NCBI RefSeq assembly: GCF_023805255.1
Contig: NZ_JAMSCK010000003.1
Coordinates: 644,980-708,979 of the forward strand
Length of the DNA: 64,000 nt
Origin: Gramella jeungdoensis
GTDB taxonomy: Bacteria > Bacteroidota > Bacteroidia > Flavobacteriales > Flavobacteriaceae
Direction of reading: 5' to 3'
Shown here in pieces: positions 42,268 to 52,565 of this stretch. The notes under the pieces are model-generated. The model was given only the letters and a program-made list of their open reading frames with translations. It was not told the DNA's origin and ran no database searches. The first letter of the stretch is position 1; every line of letters begins with the position of its first letter. Position numbers and translations under genes: made by a program.

Positions 42268-42365
42268 AAGCAAATCCTTTTAGGATCATGGAATCCATTC
42301 AACTTTACTCAATGTAAATTTTTAAGAGCGATTAAGGGAAGAGAGCAGCTATCATAAAGCCATAT

Positions 42366-44081
42366 TTAAAAATACTCCTGGATCTTTTGAAGTAATTTTT
42401 TCCGTGAAAGGGGTTTTGAGATATAATCGGTACAGCCTGCTTCTAAGGCCTTCTGTTTATCGGATGAGAAAGAATAAGCCGTCTGGGCAATAATTATGAT
42501 ATCCTTATTGAACTCCCTGATCTTCCGGGTAGCTTCAAAACCATTCATTTCCGGCATCTGCATGTCCATTAGTATCAGGTCCAGATCTGGATTCTTCCTG
42601 CAGGTCTCAACAGCTTCAAGCCCGTTTCCGGCTTCCTTGATCTCCGGAATAAAATCTTTGATAATTTTCCTTACGAAGAGTTTGGATATACTGTCATCTT
42701 CAACGATCAGCATTTTAAGGTTTTCCAGTTCTTTTGGAATGCTAACATGTTTTTGTGATATGCTTTTCTTCGTCTTTTCGGGAACACTTTTCTGGGGAAT
42801 CGTAAAGTGAAAACTGGAACCCTCGCCTTCCTTACTATCAACCCAGATCCTGCCGCCCAACATTTCAACATATGCCTTCGTGATAGATAATCCCAAGCCG
42901 GCTCCCTGTATGGCCTTTCTGTCTGAAATTGCGGCCTGTACAAACCTTTTAAAGATCGCTTCCTGACTATCCTTTGGAATGCCTATACCGGTATCTTTAA
43001 CAAAGAACTCAAATTCCCCTTTTTTCTCATTTAAAGTGTAACCGAATTCAATACTTCCCTCGGGAGTGTATTTAATGGCATTGCTAACCAGATTTGTTAG
43101 AATGGCATATAGTTTCTCACCATCGGTGATGATTGTCACCTTTTCATCTGGCAGGGGCATTTCACAGTTTACCTTGAGATCTTTGATTTCAAAATCTGGT
43201 TTAAAAAGTCGGTATGCATATCTTATCTTCTCGTTTATGTTAGCCTCTCTAAGATGTAATTCAACCTGGTTGGATTCGATCTTGGAAATATCAATGATAT
43301 CGTTAATGATATTTAGCATGCGGGTCCCGCTCTTTCTAATAATATCAATATACTCCCTTTGTTCTTCAATACTTAGATCAGCTTCCTGAAGTAATTCCGA
43401 AAACCCAAGAATGCCGTTCATGGGGGTTCGTATTTCGTGGGACATGTTGGCAAGGAAAGCCGATTTTAGTCGGTCACTATCTTCAGCTTTCTTTATAGCT
43501 TTTTTTAGTTCCCGGTTTTTTTTCTCTATCTCAAAGTTTTTTTGTTTTAAAAGCTCTTCCCTTTTTTTTAAATCCGTGATATCGTGAACAGACCCTACCA
43601 GCTCAATACATTTTCCGTTCTTATCAAAGATTGGAGATACCGTAACCTGACCAGTAAGTTCACCTGAGGGATAATTAGATACTTCCTCCCATTTCACAAT
43701 CTTTCTTTCCGTAATCGCTTCATTATACTTTTTAATTACTAGTGAGAGTGAAGGTTCAGGAATGACTTCGCTTACCAGCTTTCCGATCACTTGTGTTTCC
43801 GTTAAACCTGTAACAGCAAAAAAAGCCTTATTGGCCAAATTGAAACGGAAATCTCCATTTTCTTCTACATTTAGCTGGAAGATCACGTCTTCTACCGTAT
43901 TGTATATAGACATGAGATGCAATTCGTTCTTCTCTTCCTTTTTCTTTGCTAAAGTCAAATCCAGTTCGGTTCTGGTGTTTTTAAGCACCGTATTCTCCAA
44001 TCTGGATTTTAAAGCCTTATAATCTTTTTGCAGGACTTCGAACTCCTTGAGGAGTTCTTCCCTAGTTTTACTGTTATTCAT
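42366..44081 (-). CDS. PAS-containing hybrid histidine kinase
   Basis: The 571-residue soluble hybrid kinase has a coiled N-terminus (about 1-50), a PAS domain (about 58-180), a second short coil (about 180-205), HisKA with SAFLANMSHEIRTPMNG (about 206-222, phospho-acceptor H in SHEIRTP), HATPase_c (about 320-430; DTGIGIP, GAGLGLSITKAYVEMLGG) and a C-terminal receiver (about 455-571; MLIVEDDS, LILMDMQMPEMNGFEAT with the acceptor D, and K in ISKPLSRKK). No membrane helix is seen, so it senses a cytosolic signal. It probably phosphorelays to an Hpt protein elsewhere. Confidence 0.93.
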   Translation of the reverse strand: MNNSKTREELLKEFEVLQKDYKALKSRLENTVLKNTRTELDLTLAKKKEEKNELHLMSIYNTVEDVIFQLNVEENGDFRFNLANKAFFAVTGLTETQVIGKLVSEVIPEPSLSLVIKKYNEAITERKIVKWEEVSNYPSGELTGQVTVSPIFDKNGKCIELVGSVHDITDLKKREELLKQKNFEIEKKNRELKKAIKKAEDSDRLKSAFLANMSHEIRTPMNGILGFSELLQEADLSIEEQREYIDIIRKSGTRMLNIINDIIDISKIESNQVELHLREANINEKIRYAYRLFKPDFEIKDLKVNCEMPLPDEKVTIITDGEKLYAILTNLVSNAIKYTPEGSIEFGYTLNEKKGEFEFFVKDTGIGIPKDSQEAIFKRFVQAAISDRKAIQGAGLGLSITKAYVEMLGGRIWVDSKEGEGSSFHFTIPQKSVPEKTKKSISQKHVSIPKELENLKMLIVEDDSISKLFVRKIIKDFIPEIKEAGNGLEAVETCRKNPDLDLILMDMQMPEMNGFEATRKIREFNKDIIIIAQTAYSFSSDKQKALEAGCTDYISKPLSRKKLLQKIQEYF

Positions 44082-44309
44082 TTTTTAATAAATCATAAAA
44101 AGGCAGGATGTTGATCAAGCTTTCCAAGATGATCCTGAATTATGAAAAAATCTTTTTCCTGGCATTTATAATTGTTCAGAATTGAAAATAGATTTTATAA
44201 AACTACCTTAAAATCCTCTTTAATTCTCTATACAAAGGGTTAAAAATTTAGGTTTGAGGACTTTCCATGTTTTTTCTTCAAAGGAAAAATTCTACCTTAA
44301 AAAGAAAAA

Positions 44310-44978
44310 ATGGAACATATAGTCAGAATTCAGTCGGTTGGTGATGTGACCCATAATGTAAAGCGCTTTAGGACAGATAAGCCCTCGGGCTACAGTTTTA
44401 CTCCGGGACATGCCACAGAGGTATCAATAAATAAAGAGGAATGGAAGGATGAAAAAAGGCCTTTTACCTTCACCAGTCTAAACCAGGATCCTTTTCTGGA
44501 ATTTACCATCAAGATATATCCAGACCATAACGGCGTGACCGAACAACTTGGAAAGTTGAAACCGGGAGATGAGCTTATAGTGAGAGATACCTGGGGTGCC
44601 ATAGAATATAAAGGCCCTGGATATATAATCGCGGGAGGTGCCGGTATCACACCTTACCTGGCTATATTAAGGGATCTTCAGCGAGAAGGAGACGTAAAGG
44701 GGAATACTCTTTTCTTTTCCAATAAGACCGATAAGGATATCATTCTGAAAGACGAACTGGATGGGATGCTGGATGAAAATGTGAAATATGTAATTACCGA
44801 TCAGGAAGATACCGATTATATAAATGCTTATATAGATAAGGACTTTTTATTGAACAACGTGGAAGATTTTGATTCACGCTTTTATGTATGTGGGCCTCCT
44901 GAAATGACCGAGCAAATAAGTGAGATACTTGAAGAACTTGGAGCATCGGCCGATGCAGTTCAGTTAGATGACCAGTAA
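44310..44978 (+). CDS. FAD-binding ferredoxin/flavodoxin reductase-like oxidoreductase
   Basis: The 222-residue protein has the FNR-type module: a flavin-binding barrel with RPFTFTS (about 50-56), NAD(P)-binding IIAGGAGITPYLAILRDL (about 108-125) and the closing FYVCGPPEMTEQI (about 190-202). No iron-sulfur or globin domain is attached. A likely role is an NADH-linked flavin or ferredoxin reductase. TAGGTTTG at 44249-44256 fits a -7 element. It is convergent with the LuxR gene 5 bp away. Confidence 0.87.
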   Translation: MEHIVRIQSVGDVTHNVKRFRTDKPSGYSFTPGHATEVSINKEEWKDEKRPFTFTSLNQDPFLEFTIKIYPDHNGVTEQLGKLKPGDELIVRDTWGAIEYKGPGYIIAGGAGITPYLAILRDLQREGDVKGNTLFFSNKTDKDIILKDELDGMLDENVKYVITDQEDTDYINAYIDKDFLLNNVEDFDSRFYVCGPPEMTEQISEILEELGASADAVQLDDQ

Positions 44979-44983
44979 AAAAA

Positions 44984-45742
44984 TCACTTCATTTCAAAAG
45001 CCCGTACATATTTGATCACTTCAGCAAGAGATCTTATTCCCAGTTTTTTTTTGATGTTTTTCCAGTGGGTGCGCAGGGTTTGAATTGAAATATATAGCTC
45101 ATCAGCTATTTCCTGTTGTTTTAATCCTTTTGAAAGGACTACGAGGATCTCTTTTTCCCTTTTAGTAAGCCTGGAATAATTGTCTATGTTAGACTTAATA
45201 AATTTGTTCTCTTCAAGAAGGTTGTTGAATGATTTTATGGTATTGACGATATCACCGGAGGGCCTTTTAATTTTAATTATGGAATTTCCGTCATCATCTA
45301 TACCTTCAAATAAAATGGTTATTTCTGAATTTTGGTGGTTCTCAGTGTCAGTTTCATCAAGCCATTGCCTGGCCTCTTTTTCAGATGCAAAATGATTAGG
45401 GCTAACAACCGAGCTCATTTCCTCAAAGGAATTCATAACACTTAGGTGTACCAATACATCTTTTCCCACCACAAAGGCTACCTTTTTATTACCATATTCC
45501 ACACAGGGAACATTTACATTCTCTTCAATCCATTCATCAATTTCCTTGTTAAGAGGGAGAGAGAAGTTTTGCTGCAGCCATAAAGCCTGAGATGGCCCAT
45601 GTTTTTTATAATAGCTGGTAAATGTGAGAAGTTCTTCTTTTAAAATATCAAAAGAAGGGGGTGAAGCTTTCCAGAACTGTACAAAGCGATCACTTTCTTT
45701 TTCATGCTGAATGATGAGATAATCACTTTCGTATATTTTCAT
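44984..45742 (-). CDS. LuxR family transcriptional regulator with N-terminal sensor
   Basis: The 252-residue protein has an N-terminal domain of about 120 residues with a STAS/SpoIIAA-like look (begins MKIYESDYLIIQHEKESD) and a C-terminal LuxR/GerE helix-turn-helix (about 185-245; LTKREKEILVVLSKGLKQQEIADELYISIQTLRTHWKN). There is no receiver domain. It is unlike the two PAS-LuxR genes at 11-12.7 kb. Its position beside the flavin reductase may reflect redox-linked control, which is only a guess. Confidence 0.83.
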   Translation of the reverse strand: MKIYESDYLIIQHEKESDRFVQFWKASPPSFDILKEELLTFTSYYKKHGPSQALWLQQNFSLPLNKEIDEWIEENVNVPCVEYGNKKVAFVVGKDVLVHLSVMNSFEEMSSVVSPNHFASEKEARQWLDETDTENHQNSEITILFEGIDDDGNSIIKIKRPSGDIVNTIKSFNNLLEENKFIKSNIDNYSRLTKREKEILVVLSKGLKQQEIADELYISIQTLRTHWKNIKKKLGIRSLAEVIKYVRAFEMK

Positions 45743-45907
45743 TGAGCAATAATGATTTAGATTTTTTCGGTGCCTTTAAGCTAATAAAAAATATATAAAA
45801 ACCTTGAGAATATTTAAATATAGGGGCTTTTATTCAAATTTCTATTATGAAATTATTAAAGAAAAATCACATAATGTCATGTAAGATTGACTATTTGTAA
45901 ATAAAAC

Positions 45908-45937
45908 TTGACATACTTAATTTTTTGTATATCTTTG
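45908..45937 (+). promoter_or_regulatory. Consensus promoter of the membrane-protein/XRE operon
   Basis: TTG (45908-45910), exactly 19 nt, and TATCTTTG (45930-45937) give a perfect Bacteroidota promoter. The inverted repeat at 45939-45954 would lie across the transcription start. Confidence 0.8.
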
Positions 45938-45938
45938 T

Positions 45939-45954
45939 GTAAAGTTTACTTTAC
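45939..45954. promoter_or_regulatory. Operator-like inverted repeat GTAAAGT-TT-ACTTTAC
   Basis: A perfect 7-bp inverted repeat (45939-45945 and 45948-45954) lies just after the -7 box, and a further half-site CACTTTACT lies at 45968-45976, directly before the ATG. It is a good candidate binding site for the XRE protein of the same operon. Confidence 0.65.
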
Positions 45955-45976
45955 TAAAAATCAAATACACTTTACT

Positions 45977-46390
45977 ATGAAGAATCAAAATGATACTTTA
46001 GCTGCCAGATGTAAAAGGAATACAATTCACCTTGGCATTTGGACCGGCGCATGGGTGCTAACACTCGCTTTAGTGGCTTTTGGCCACAAATTTCTTTGGA
46101 ATGAAGATACCACCATATCTGCCATCATGATATTCATAAACCTTGCTGTAGGTGTGGGAATGATCATTGCAAACATCAAACATCTGAATGGTCTTGATGA
46201 GATGCATCGAAAGATACATCTTGAAGCCATGGGAGTTACGCTGGGAGTTACACTAATTACAGGACTTGGTTACTCGATGCTGGACATTACTAATGTAATC
46301 TCCTATGATGCTGAAATATCCTATCTCGTGATGATCATGGGAATCACCTACATGTTTGCTGTATTAATCAACAATTTTCGGTATAAATGA
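45977..46390 (+). CDS. Four-helix membrane protein of an XRE operon
   Basis: The 137-residue protein has four membrane helices. The ATG at 45977 is chosen over 45908 because the promoter lies between them. MHRKIHLEAMGVTLGVTLITGLGYSML is the most recognisable stretch. Its stop overlaps the XRE start (ATGA). Membrane proteins paired with a short Cro/CI-type regulator are common in Firmicutes and Bacteroidota, where the regulator controls the membrane partner. No function is known. Confidence 0.72.
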   Translation: MKNQNDTLAARCKRNTIHLGIWTGAWVLTLALVAFGHKFLWNEDTTISAIMIFINLAVGVGMIIANIKHLNGLDEMHRKIHLEAMGVTLGVTLITGLGYSMLDITNVISYDAEISYLVMIMGITYMFAVLINNFRYK

Positions 46391-46581
46391 AAAATCGTCT
46401 TCGAGTTTTAAGAGCAGAAAAGGAAATAACCCAGGCTCAGCTGGCAGATGAAACCGGGGTTTCCCGGCAAACTATCAATGCTATCGAAAAAGGAAAATTT
46501 GATCCCAGCTTACCTTTAGCCTTTAAGATCGCCAGGTTGTTCAACATGTCAATAGAGGAAATTTTTGAGGACGAAGATTAA
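46387..46581 (+). CDS. XRE/Cro-CI type helix-turn-helix regulator
   Basis: The 64-residue protein is almost only an HTH_XRE domain (LRAEKEITQAQLADETGVSRQTINAIEKGKFDPSLPLAFKIARLF), with an acidic C-terminus (SIEEIFEDED). It is like the short regulators of the YozG/YgzD type. It is translationally coupled to the preceding membrane-protein gene. The inverted repeat after the operon promoter (45939-45954) fits autoregulation. Confidence 0.9.
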   Translation: MKNRLRVLRAEKEITQAQLADETGVSRQTINAIEKGKFDPSLPLAFKIARLFNMSIEEIFEDED

Positions 46582-46606
46582 ATTTTTAATTTCTTTGAGT
46601 ATTACA

Positions 46607-47116
46607 TCATAAACTTATATTGACACCTATAGTAATTGCAGAGACGATAAAGCTTTCTTCAGTAAAAGTTTCGCCATCATCTCCTACAATATTGGAATAT
46701 GCTAGTAATAAGGAAAGTCTTGGGGTGGCTTGATAAGAAATTAACGGGCGATAATATAAACCATTGGTGTCATCAAGGCTGAATGCATAACCCAGATCTC
46801 CACCGATTTTAAGAAAATCTGTCGGGTTAAGTCTTCCGGCCATTCCAAAAGGAAAGTATACCGCGGGGATGGAACCAAACCAACCCGGGTTTTTTCCTTC
46901 GCCCCAAAAAATAGAGCCCCCCATGGTTAGCCCCAGGTAAATATTTTGAGAAATACCCCAAAGGTAATTCGCGTTTGCCTGGAAATTAATGGAATGATAT
47001 TTAGTTTCATCCCCAATTACAGGGCCCATATTGGCTTCTACGCTAACGCGGTTTTGGCCATTTAAGTTTATGGTTGCCAATAAAAAGAAGAAGCCTAAAC
47101 ATACTAATTTTTTCAT
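46607..47116 (-). CDS. Outer-membrane beta-barrel-like protein
   Basis: The 169-residue protein has a signal peptide (MKKLVCLGFFFLLATINLNGQ) and then alternating aromatic/polar strands with G- and S-rich turns (SVEANMGPVIG, FQANANYLWGISQNIYLGLTMGGSIFWG, PRLSLLLAYSNIVG), ending in a hydrophobic strand with terminal L (TIGVNISL). These are the marks of a small outer-membrane barrel. The ATG at 47116 starts the signal peptide. No family name can be given. Confidence 0.65.
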   Translation of the reverse strand: MKKLVCLGFFFLLATINLNGQNRVSVEANMGPVIGDETKYHSINFQANANYLWGISQNIYLGLTMGGSIFWGEGKNPGWFGSIPAVYFPFGMAGRLNPTDFLKIGGDLGYAFSLDDTNGLYYRPLISYQATPRLSLLLAYSNIVGDDGETFTEESFIVSAITIGVNISL

Positions 47117-47245
47117 CCTGTAAACATTTTTTATGAGTAGGCAGTTAATTTTTGAAAAGCCAAGGGGAAGAGGTAATAACCACATGGGGAGGCTATTATA
47201 AAGTTCAGTCTTCTAAATCTACAAAATTTATGTTTAATGTATTTT

Positions 47246-47794
47246 TTATTTATAATTTACCTTGAACTTTTCCCTGGTGAGTTTCCAGCGATTCACTTCC
47301 TGTTCAAAATTCAGGGATCCGGGGGTCGTAACATATTGTTTTACAAATTCAAATCCTGAACTGGCCAGAGTTCTGTTAGGAGCAGGATTTTTAGCATAAG
47401 GTTCACACCAGATCACTACCAGTTTTAGCCGGTCAAAATAAAAGGGAAGGGTCTTTGCTAAAAGTTCGCTGCCCATACCTTTTTGCCTGAGATCTGATTT
47501 CCAAAGGTGGAGGTGCATTTTTGCCTGATTTCCGTATTCTATTTCGTTCACATTTGAATGGCCAACCGGCCTGCCATTGGCGAGCCAGATAAGCGCGTAG
47601 GACTTCTTTTTTTGGTAGGGAGTTTCAATCTGCTGGCTTAGCATTTTTTGCAGATCTCTTCTGGTTGGCAGTTTCTGAAGATCCACTCCCATCCCGGTTA
47701 GAAAATCGGGTTCGGAGGTTAACCAGTAATCGGCTATAAGGTCTATATCCTCTTTTTTGATTTCTCTTACAGAGAGCTCTAGAGCTTCTTGCAT
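47246..47794 (-). CDS. GNAT family N-acetyltransferase
   Basis: The 182-residue protein has the GNAT core: a strand IWLANGRPVGHSNV (about 67-80) and the acetyl-CoA-binding loop LRQKGMGSELLAKTLPF (about 101-117), with later C-terminal strands (VVIWCEP, NRTLASSGFEFV). Substrate unknown. It is the last gene of a minus-strand trio with AHSA1 and DinB proteins. Confidence 0.87.
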   Translation of the reverse strand: MQEALELSVREIKKEDIDLIADYWLTSEPDFLTGMGVDLQKLPTRRDLQKMLSQQIETPYQKKKSYALIWLANGRPVGHSNVNEIEYGNQAKMHLHLWKSDLRQKGMGSELLAKTLPFYFDRLKLVVIWCEPYAKNPAPNRTLASSGFEFVKQYVTTPGSLNFEQEVNRWKLTREKFKVNYK

Positions 47795-47817
47795 TTTATC
47801 ACTTTATTTATCAGGTT

Positions 47818-48246
47818 TTATCGCTGGGCCTCAGCGTACTTCCTGAAATTATCGAGGATGGTTTGCCAGCCATTCCTTTGTTGCTCGAGGGAATGAGTTC
47901 CTTCTGCTTCAAAGCTCTCCGTTATTTTTGTTCCATTTTCAAACGGACTGAATTCTATTTTTACCTTTCTCCCATCATCGAGCGAATAAATGATACTTTC
48001 AAAAGGTTTCACTTCTTCATAAGTGCCAGAGTAATCAAAGCCCATGCTCCCATCTTTCGCCTCCATGCGCGACATGATTTTCCCACCGGGTCTCAGGTCA
48101 TTTTCCGCCCTCGGGCAATGCCATTCATCTGAAGCGAAATTCCACATCGTAATATGCTGAGGTTTGTTCCAGTATTCCCAGACCTTCTCGGCAGGAAGCT
48201 TTACTTCTGTTTCAACGCTTAAGGTAGTCTTGGATTTTTCTTCCAT
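47818..48246 (-). CDS. SRPBCC/AHSA1 domain protein
   Basis: The 142-residue START-like protein has the usual pattern VKLPAEKVWEYWNKPQHITMWNFASDEWHCPRAE, GGKIMSRMEAKDGSMGFDYSGTYEEVKPFE, and C-terminal LEQQRNGWQTILDNFRKYAEA. Members bind hydrophobic ligands or activate Hsp90 homologues; the role here is unknown. It sits 21 bp after the DinB gene and is probably co-transcribed with it. Confidence 0.9.
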   Translation of the reverse strand: MEEKSKTTLSVETEVKLPAEKVWEYWNKPQHITMWNFASDEWHCPRAENDLRPGGKIMSRMEAKDGSMGFDYSGTYEEVKPFESIIYSLDDGRKVKIEFSPFENGTKITESFEAEGTHSLEQQRNGWQTILDNFRKYAEAQR

Positions 48247-48267
48247 GGTATATCCGGTTTTTGATGA

Positions 48268-48810
48268 TTAAGTTTTTGGTAATAGTGATAATACTTCTTT
48301 CGCCTGGTTGTAATGTCGTTCCTCATGGGATACAATGATGTCAAAAGCCGTTTCCAGTTTGTATACAATATTCCTGTTGGCCGGAGAAGATATCACCATA
48401 TTCTGATGGATGAAATCAACAGAATCTGAAATATATCCTTTAAGCTTATCCTGGGTTTCCTGGAATTCGTGGAGGATACTTTTGGGAAGATCACTTTGAG
48501 ACGGCTCCCACATGGGGAAGGTCTTCATTTTCTTTTTCCGGTCGGGCTCCACCGATTTTTTTATCATATTTCCGAAGAAAGAGACCACAAATCCAAATCG
48601 GGCAATAAAAGGAAGATCCTGGCTCCCTTTTTTCAGGTTCTCAAAGGTGGGGAAGTAAGACCTGTTCAGGTTTATCAAATGATCCACATTCTGAGCGATA
48701 CTCCAGGTTTGGGGATCTGGCTTCCAGTTGAGGTCCTCCCGGCTAAGATCACCAAAACTATCCATGAATTTGGTGGTGATAGCATCAATACGGCTAATCC
48801 ATTTTTCCAT
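48268..48810 (-). CDS. DinB family protein
   Basis: The 180-residue four-helix protein has the DinB pattern: WSIAQNVDHLINLNRSYFP with a metal histidine at about 43, and SHEERHYNQAKEVL with H about 162 and H about 166 near the C-terminus. DinB/YfiT-like proteins bind a divalent metal and include thiol-dependent transferases. It is first in the DinB-AHSA1-GNAT run. Confidence 0.85.
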   Translation of the reverse strand: MEKWISRIDAITTKFMDSFGDLSREDLNWKPDPQTWSIAQNVDHLINLNRSYFPTFENLKKGSQDLPFIARFGFVVSFFGNMIKKSVEPDRKKKMKTFPMWEPSQSDLPKSILHEFQETQDKLKGYISDSVDFIHQNMVISSPANRNIVYKLETAFDIIVSHEERHYNQAKEVLSLLPKT

Positions 48811-49083
48811 TTTAAAAATGCGGTAAAATATACTTTAATAGAAATTCTATTACAGTTCAGAATTCCTATTAAAGATAGCAGGATATCCCTTATTTTTTCA
48901 TGGGTTTCTGAATTTTTTTCGTCGGGTTTTGGTGGATACCTTAAATGGTATTAGAAGTCATGTAATACACTGGTTTTACCGGTTAGGTCTGGAAGTTTCT
49001 GCAGCTTTTTAAATCAGTGGTCCTTCCATAAGCTTTGCCTTTAACGAGCATAGGTTTTAATTATCAGCAAGTAAGACATATAA

Positions 49084-51390
<2,307 letters not shown>

Positions 51391-51411
51391 TTGAAAATTT
51401 AGTTTTAAGCA

Positions 51412-51549
51412 AGAAGAGGCTGTCTAAAAAGCAAATCCAGCCGTCATTACGAACGAAGTGAAGTAATCTCTACTATGGTTACCAAATTATGTAAAGATTG
51501 CTTCGTTCCTCGCAATGACCGGGAAAGAACTTTTTAGACAGCCTCTTCT
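51412..51549. repeat. 138-bp palindromic MITE-like repeat after katG
   Basis: AGAAGAGGCTGTCTAAAAAG (51412-51431) and its exact complement (51530-51549) flank a centre. Inside are CGTCATTACGAACGAAG and, in opposite sense, GCTTCGTTCCTCGCAATGAC, which also pair. This inner motif is a widespread bacterial repeat. It ends in CTTCTATTTTT and may also terminate katG transcription. Confidence 0.75.
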
Positions 51550-51652
51550 ATTTTTAATATATCCCGGTGAATTTCTATAAACAGGAATCATAGCTATCTG
51601 AATTTAAAAAGCTTTAAATTGCCGCCTGAACAATTGAAGTTTTATTTGAAAA

Positions 51653-52531
51653 ATGAAGAATATCAGTTATCTCTTACTACTGGCTGTACTTATAAGCTGC
51701 CAGGAAAAAAGGGAATTTAAGATCGATAAGGAATACAAGGAGGCTTACCAGGCTTTCCAGGGCGAACTTCATGAAGAACATTTTTATTATCTGAGTATTT
51801 CGGATATGTTTGAACTGGATTCTGCTTCTGCCAATTCTTTTGGTTCGGCTCCTGAGAATAATTTTCAGCTAAAAGACTCCACCGCTCCGGCTAAGCTAGG
51901 TAGCATTAAGTTTGAAAATGATTCACTTGTCTTTCATTCTTCGCCGGAGGTTGAGGTTAGACTTGAAAACGATTCGGTGATCGATAAATATAATCTGATA
52001 TCCCTTGATCACAGGGGACATTCAGAGATCATGTTCCATGAGAATTACAGCTGGTATGTGAATTCGCTGGAAGATGTGAAGCTACTAAGGATCATGAATT
52101 CCGAAAATCCCGAGATCGACAAATTTCCCGGTTTCCAGTCCTATGAGCTCACATCCGAATTTATTTTTGAAGGAAAACTGACTTATTATGAATCTCCAAA
52201 GATCATTGAAATTCCAGTGAGTTATGGTGGTACCAGGGAGGCCGAATTTATAGGTTCTTTAGATTTCGAATACAAAGGGAAGACTTATTCGCTGGATTTT
52301 ATGGAAGGTAACTTCATTATGTTTGGCGACCAGACGGCTCTAACCGAAACCTATGGCGCGGGACGTTACCTTGAGTTTGAAACCAATGATAATAAAACTG
52401 CGATCCTGGATTTTAACCATGCCTATAATCCGCCATGCAGTTATAGTGGTTTTACCACCTGCTCCTATCCTCCTGAAGAAAACTGGCTGGATTTTGAAGT
52501 AAAGGCAGGAGAGAAGGAGAATCTTTTATAA
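51653..52531 (+). CDS. DUF1684 domain lipoprotein
   Basis: The 292-residue lipoprotein has a lipobox (AVLISC, Cys about 16). The DUF1684 pattern is visible near the end: GRYLEFE, DFNHAYNPPCSYSGFTTCSYPPEENWLDFEVKAGE, with the conserved CxY and paired cysteines. Function of the family is unknown. The gene ends 35 bp before the GH31 gene and may be co-transcribed. Confidence 0.85.
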   Translation: MKNISYLLLLAVLISCQEKREFKIDKEYKEAYQAFQGELHEEHFYYLSISDMFELDSASANSFGSAPENNFQLKDSTAPAKLGSIKFENDSLVFHSSPEVEVRLENDSVIDKYNLISLDHRGHSEIMFHENYSWYVNSLEDVKLLRIMNSENPEIDKFPGFQSYELTSEFIFEGKLTYYESPKIIEIPVSYGGTREAEFIGSLDFEYKGKTYSLDFMEGNFIMFGDQTALTETYGAGRYLEFETNDNKTAILDFNHAYNPPCSYSGFTTCSYPPEENWLDFEVKAGEKENLL

Positions 52532-52565
52532 CTTTATAGTTATTGAAAGTTTATTCCTTAGATCC

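Noticed and set aside
48838..48878. OxyR-like site (ATAG/CTAT repeats) before katG
   Set aside because: Spacing is ATAG-N5-CTAT-N15-CTAT-N5-ATAG rather than the N7 register of OxyR, and it lies next to the DinB gene, about 250 bp from katG.
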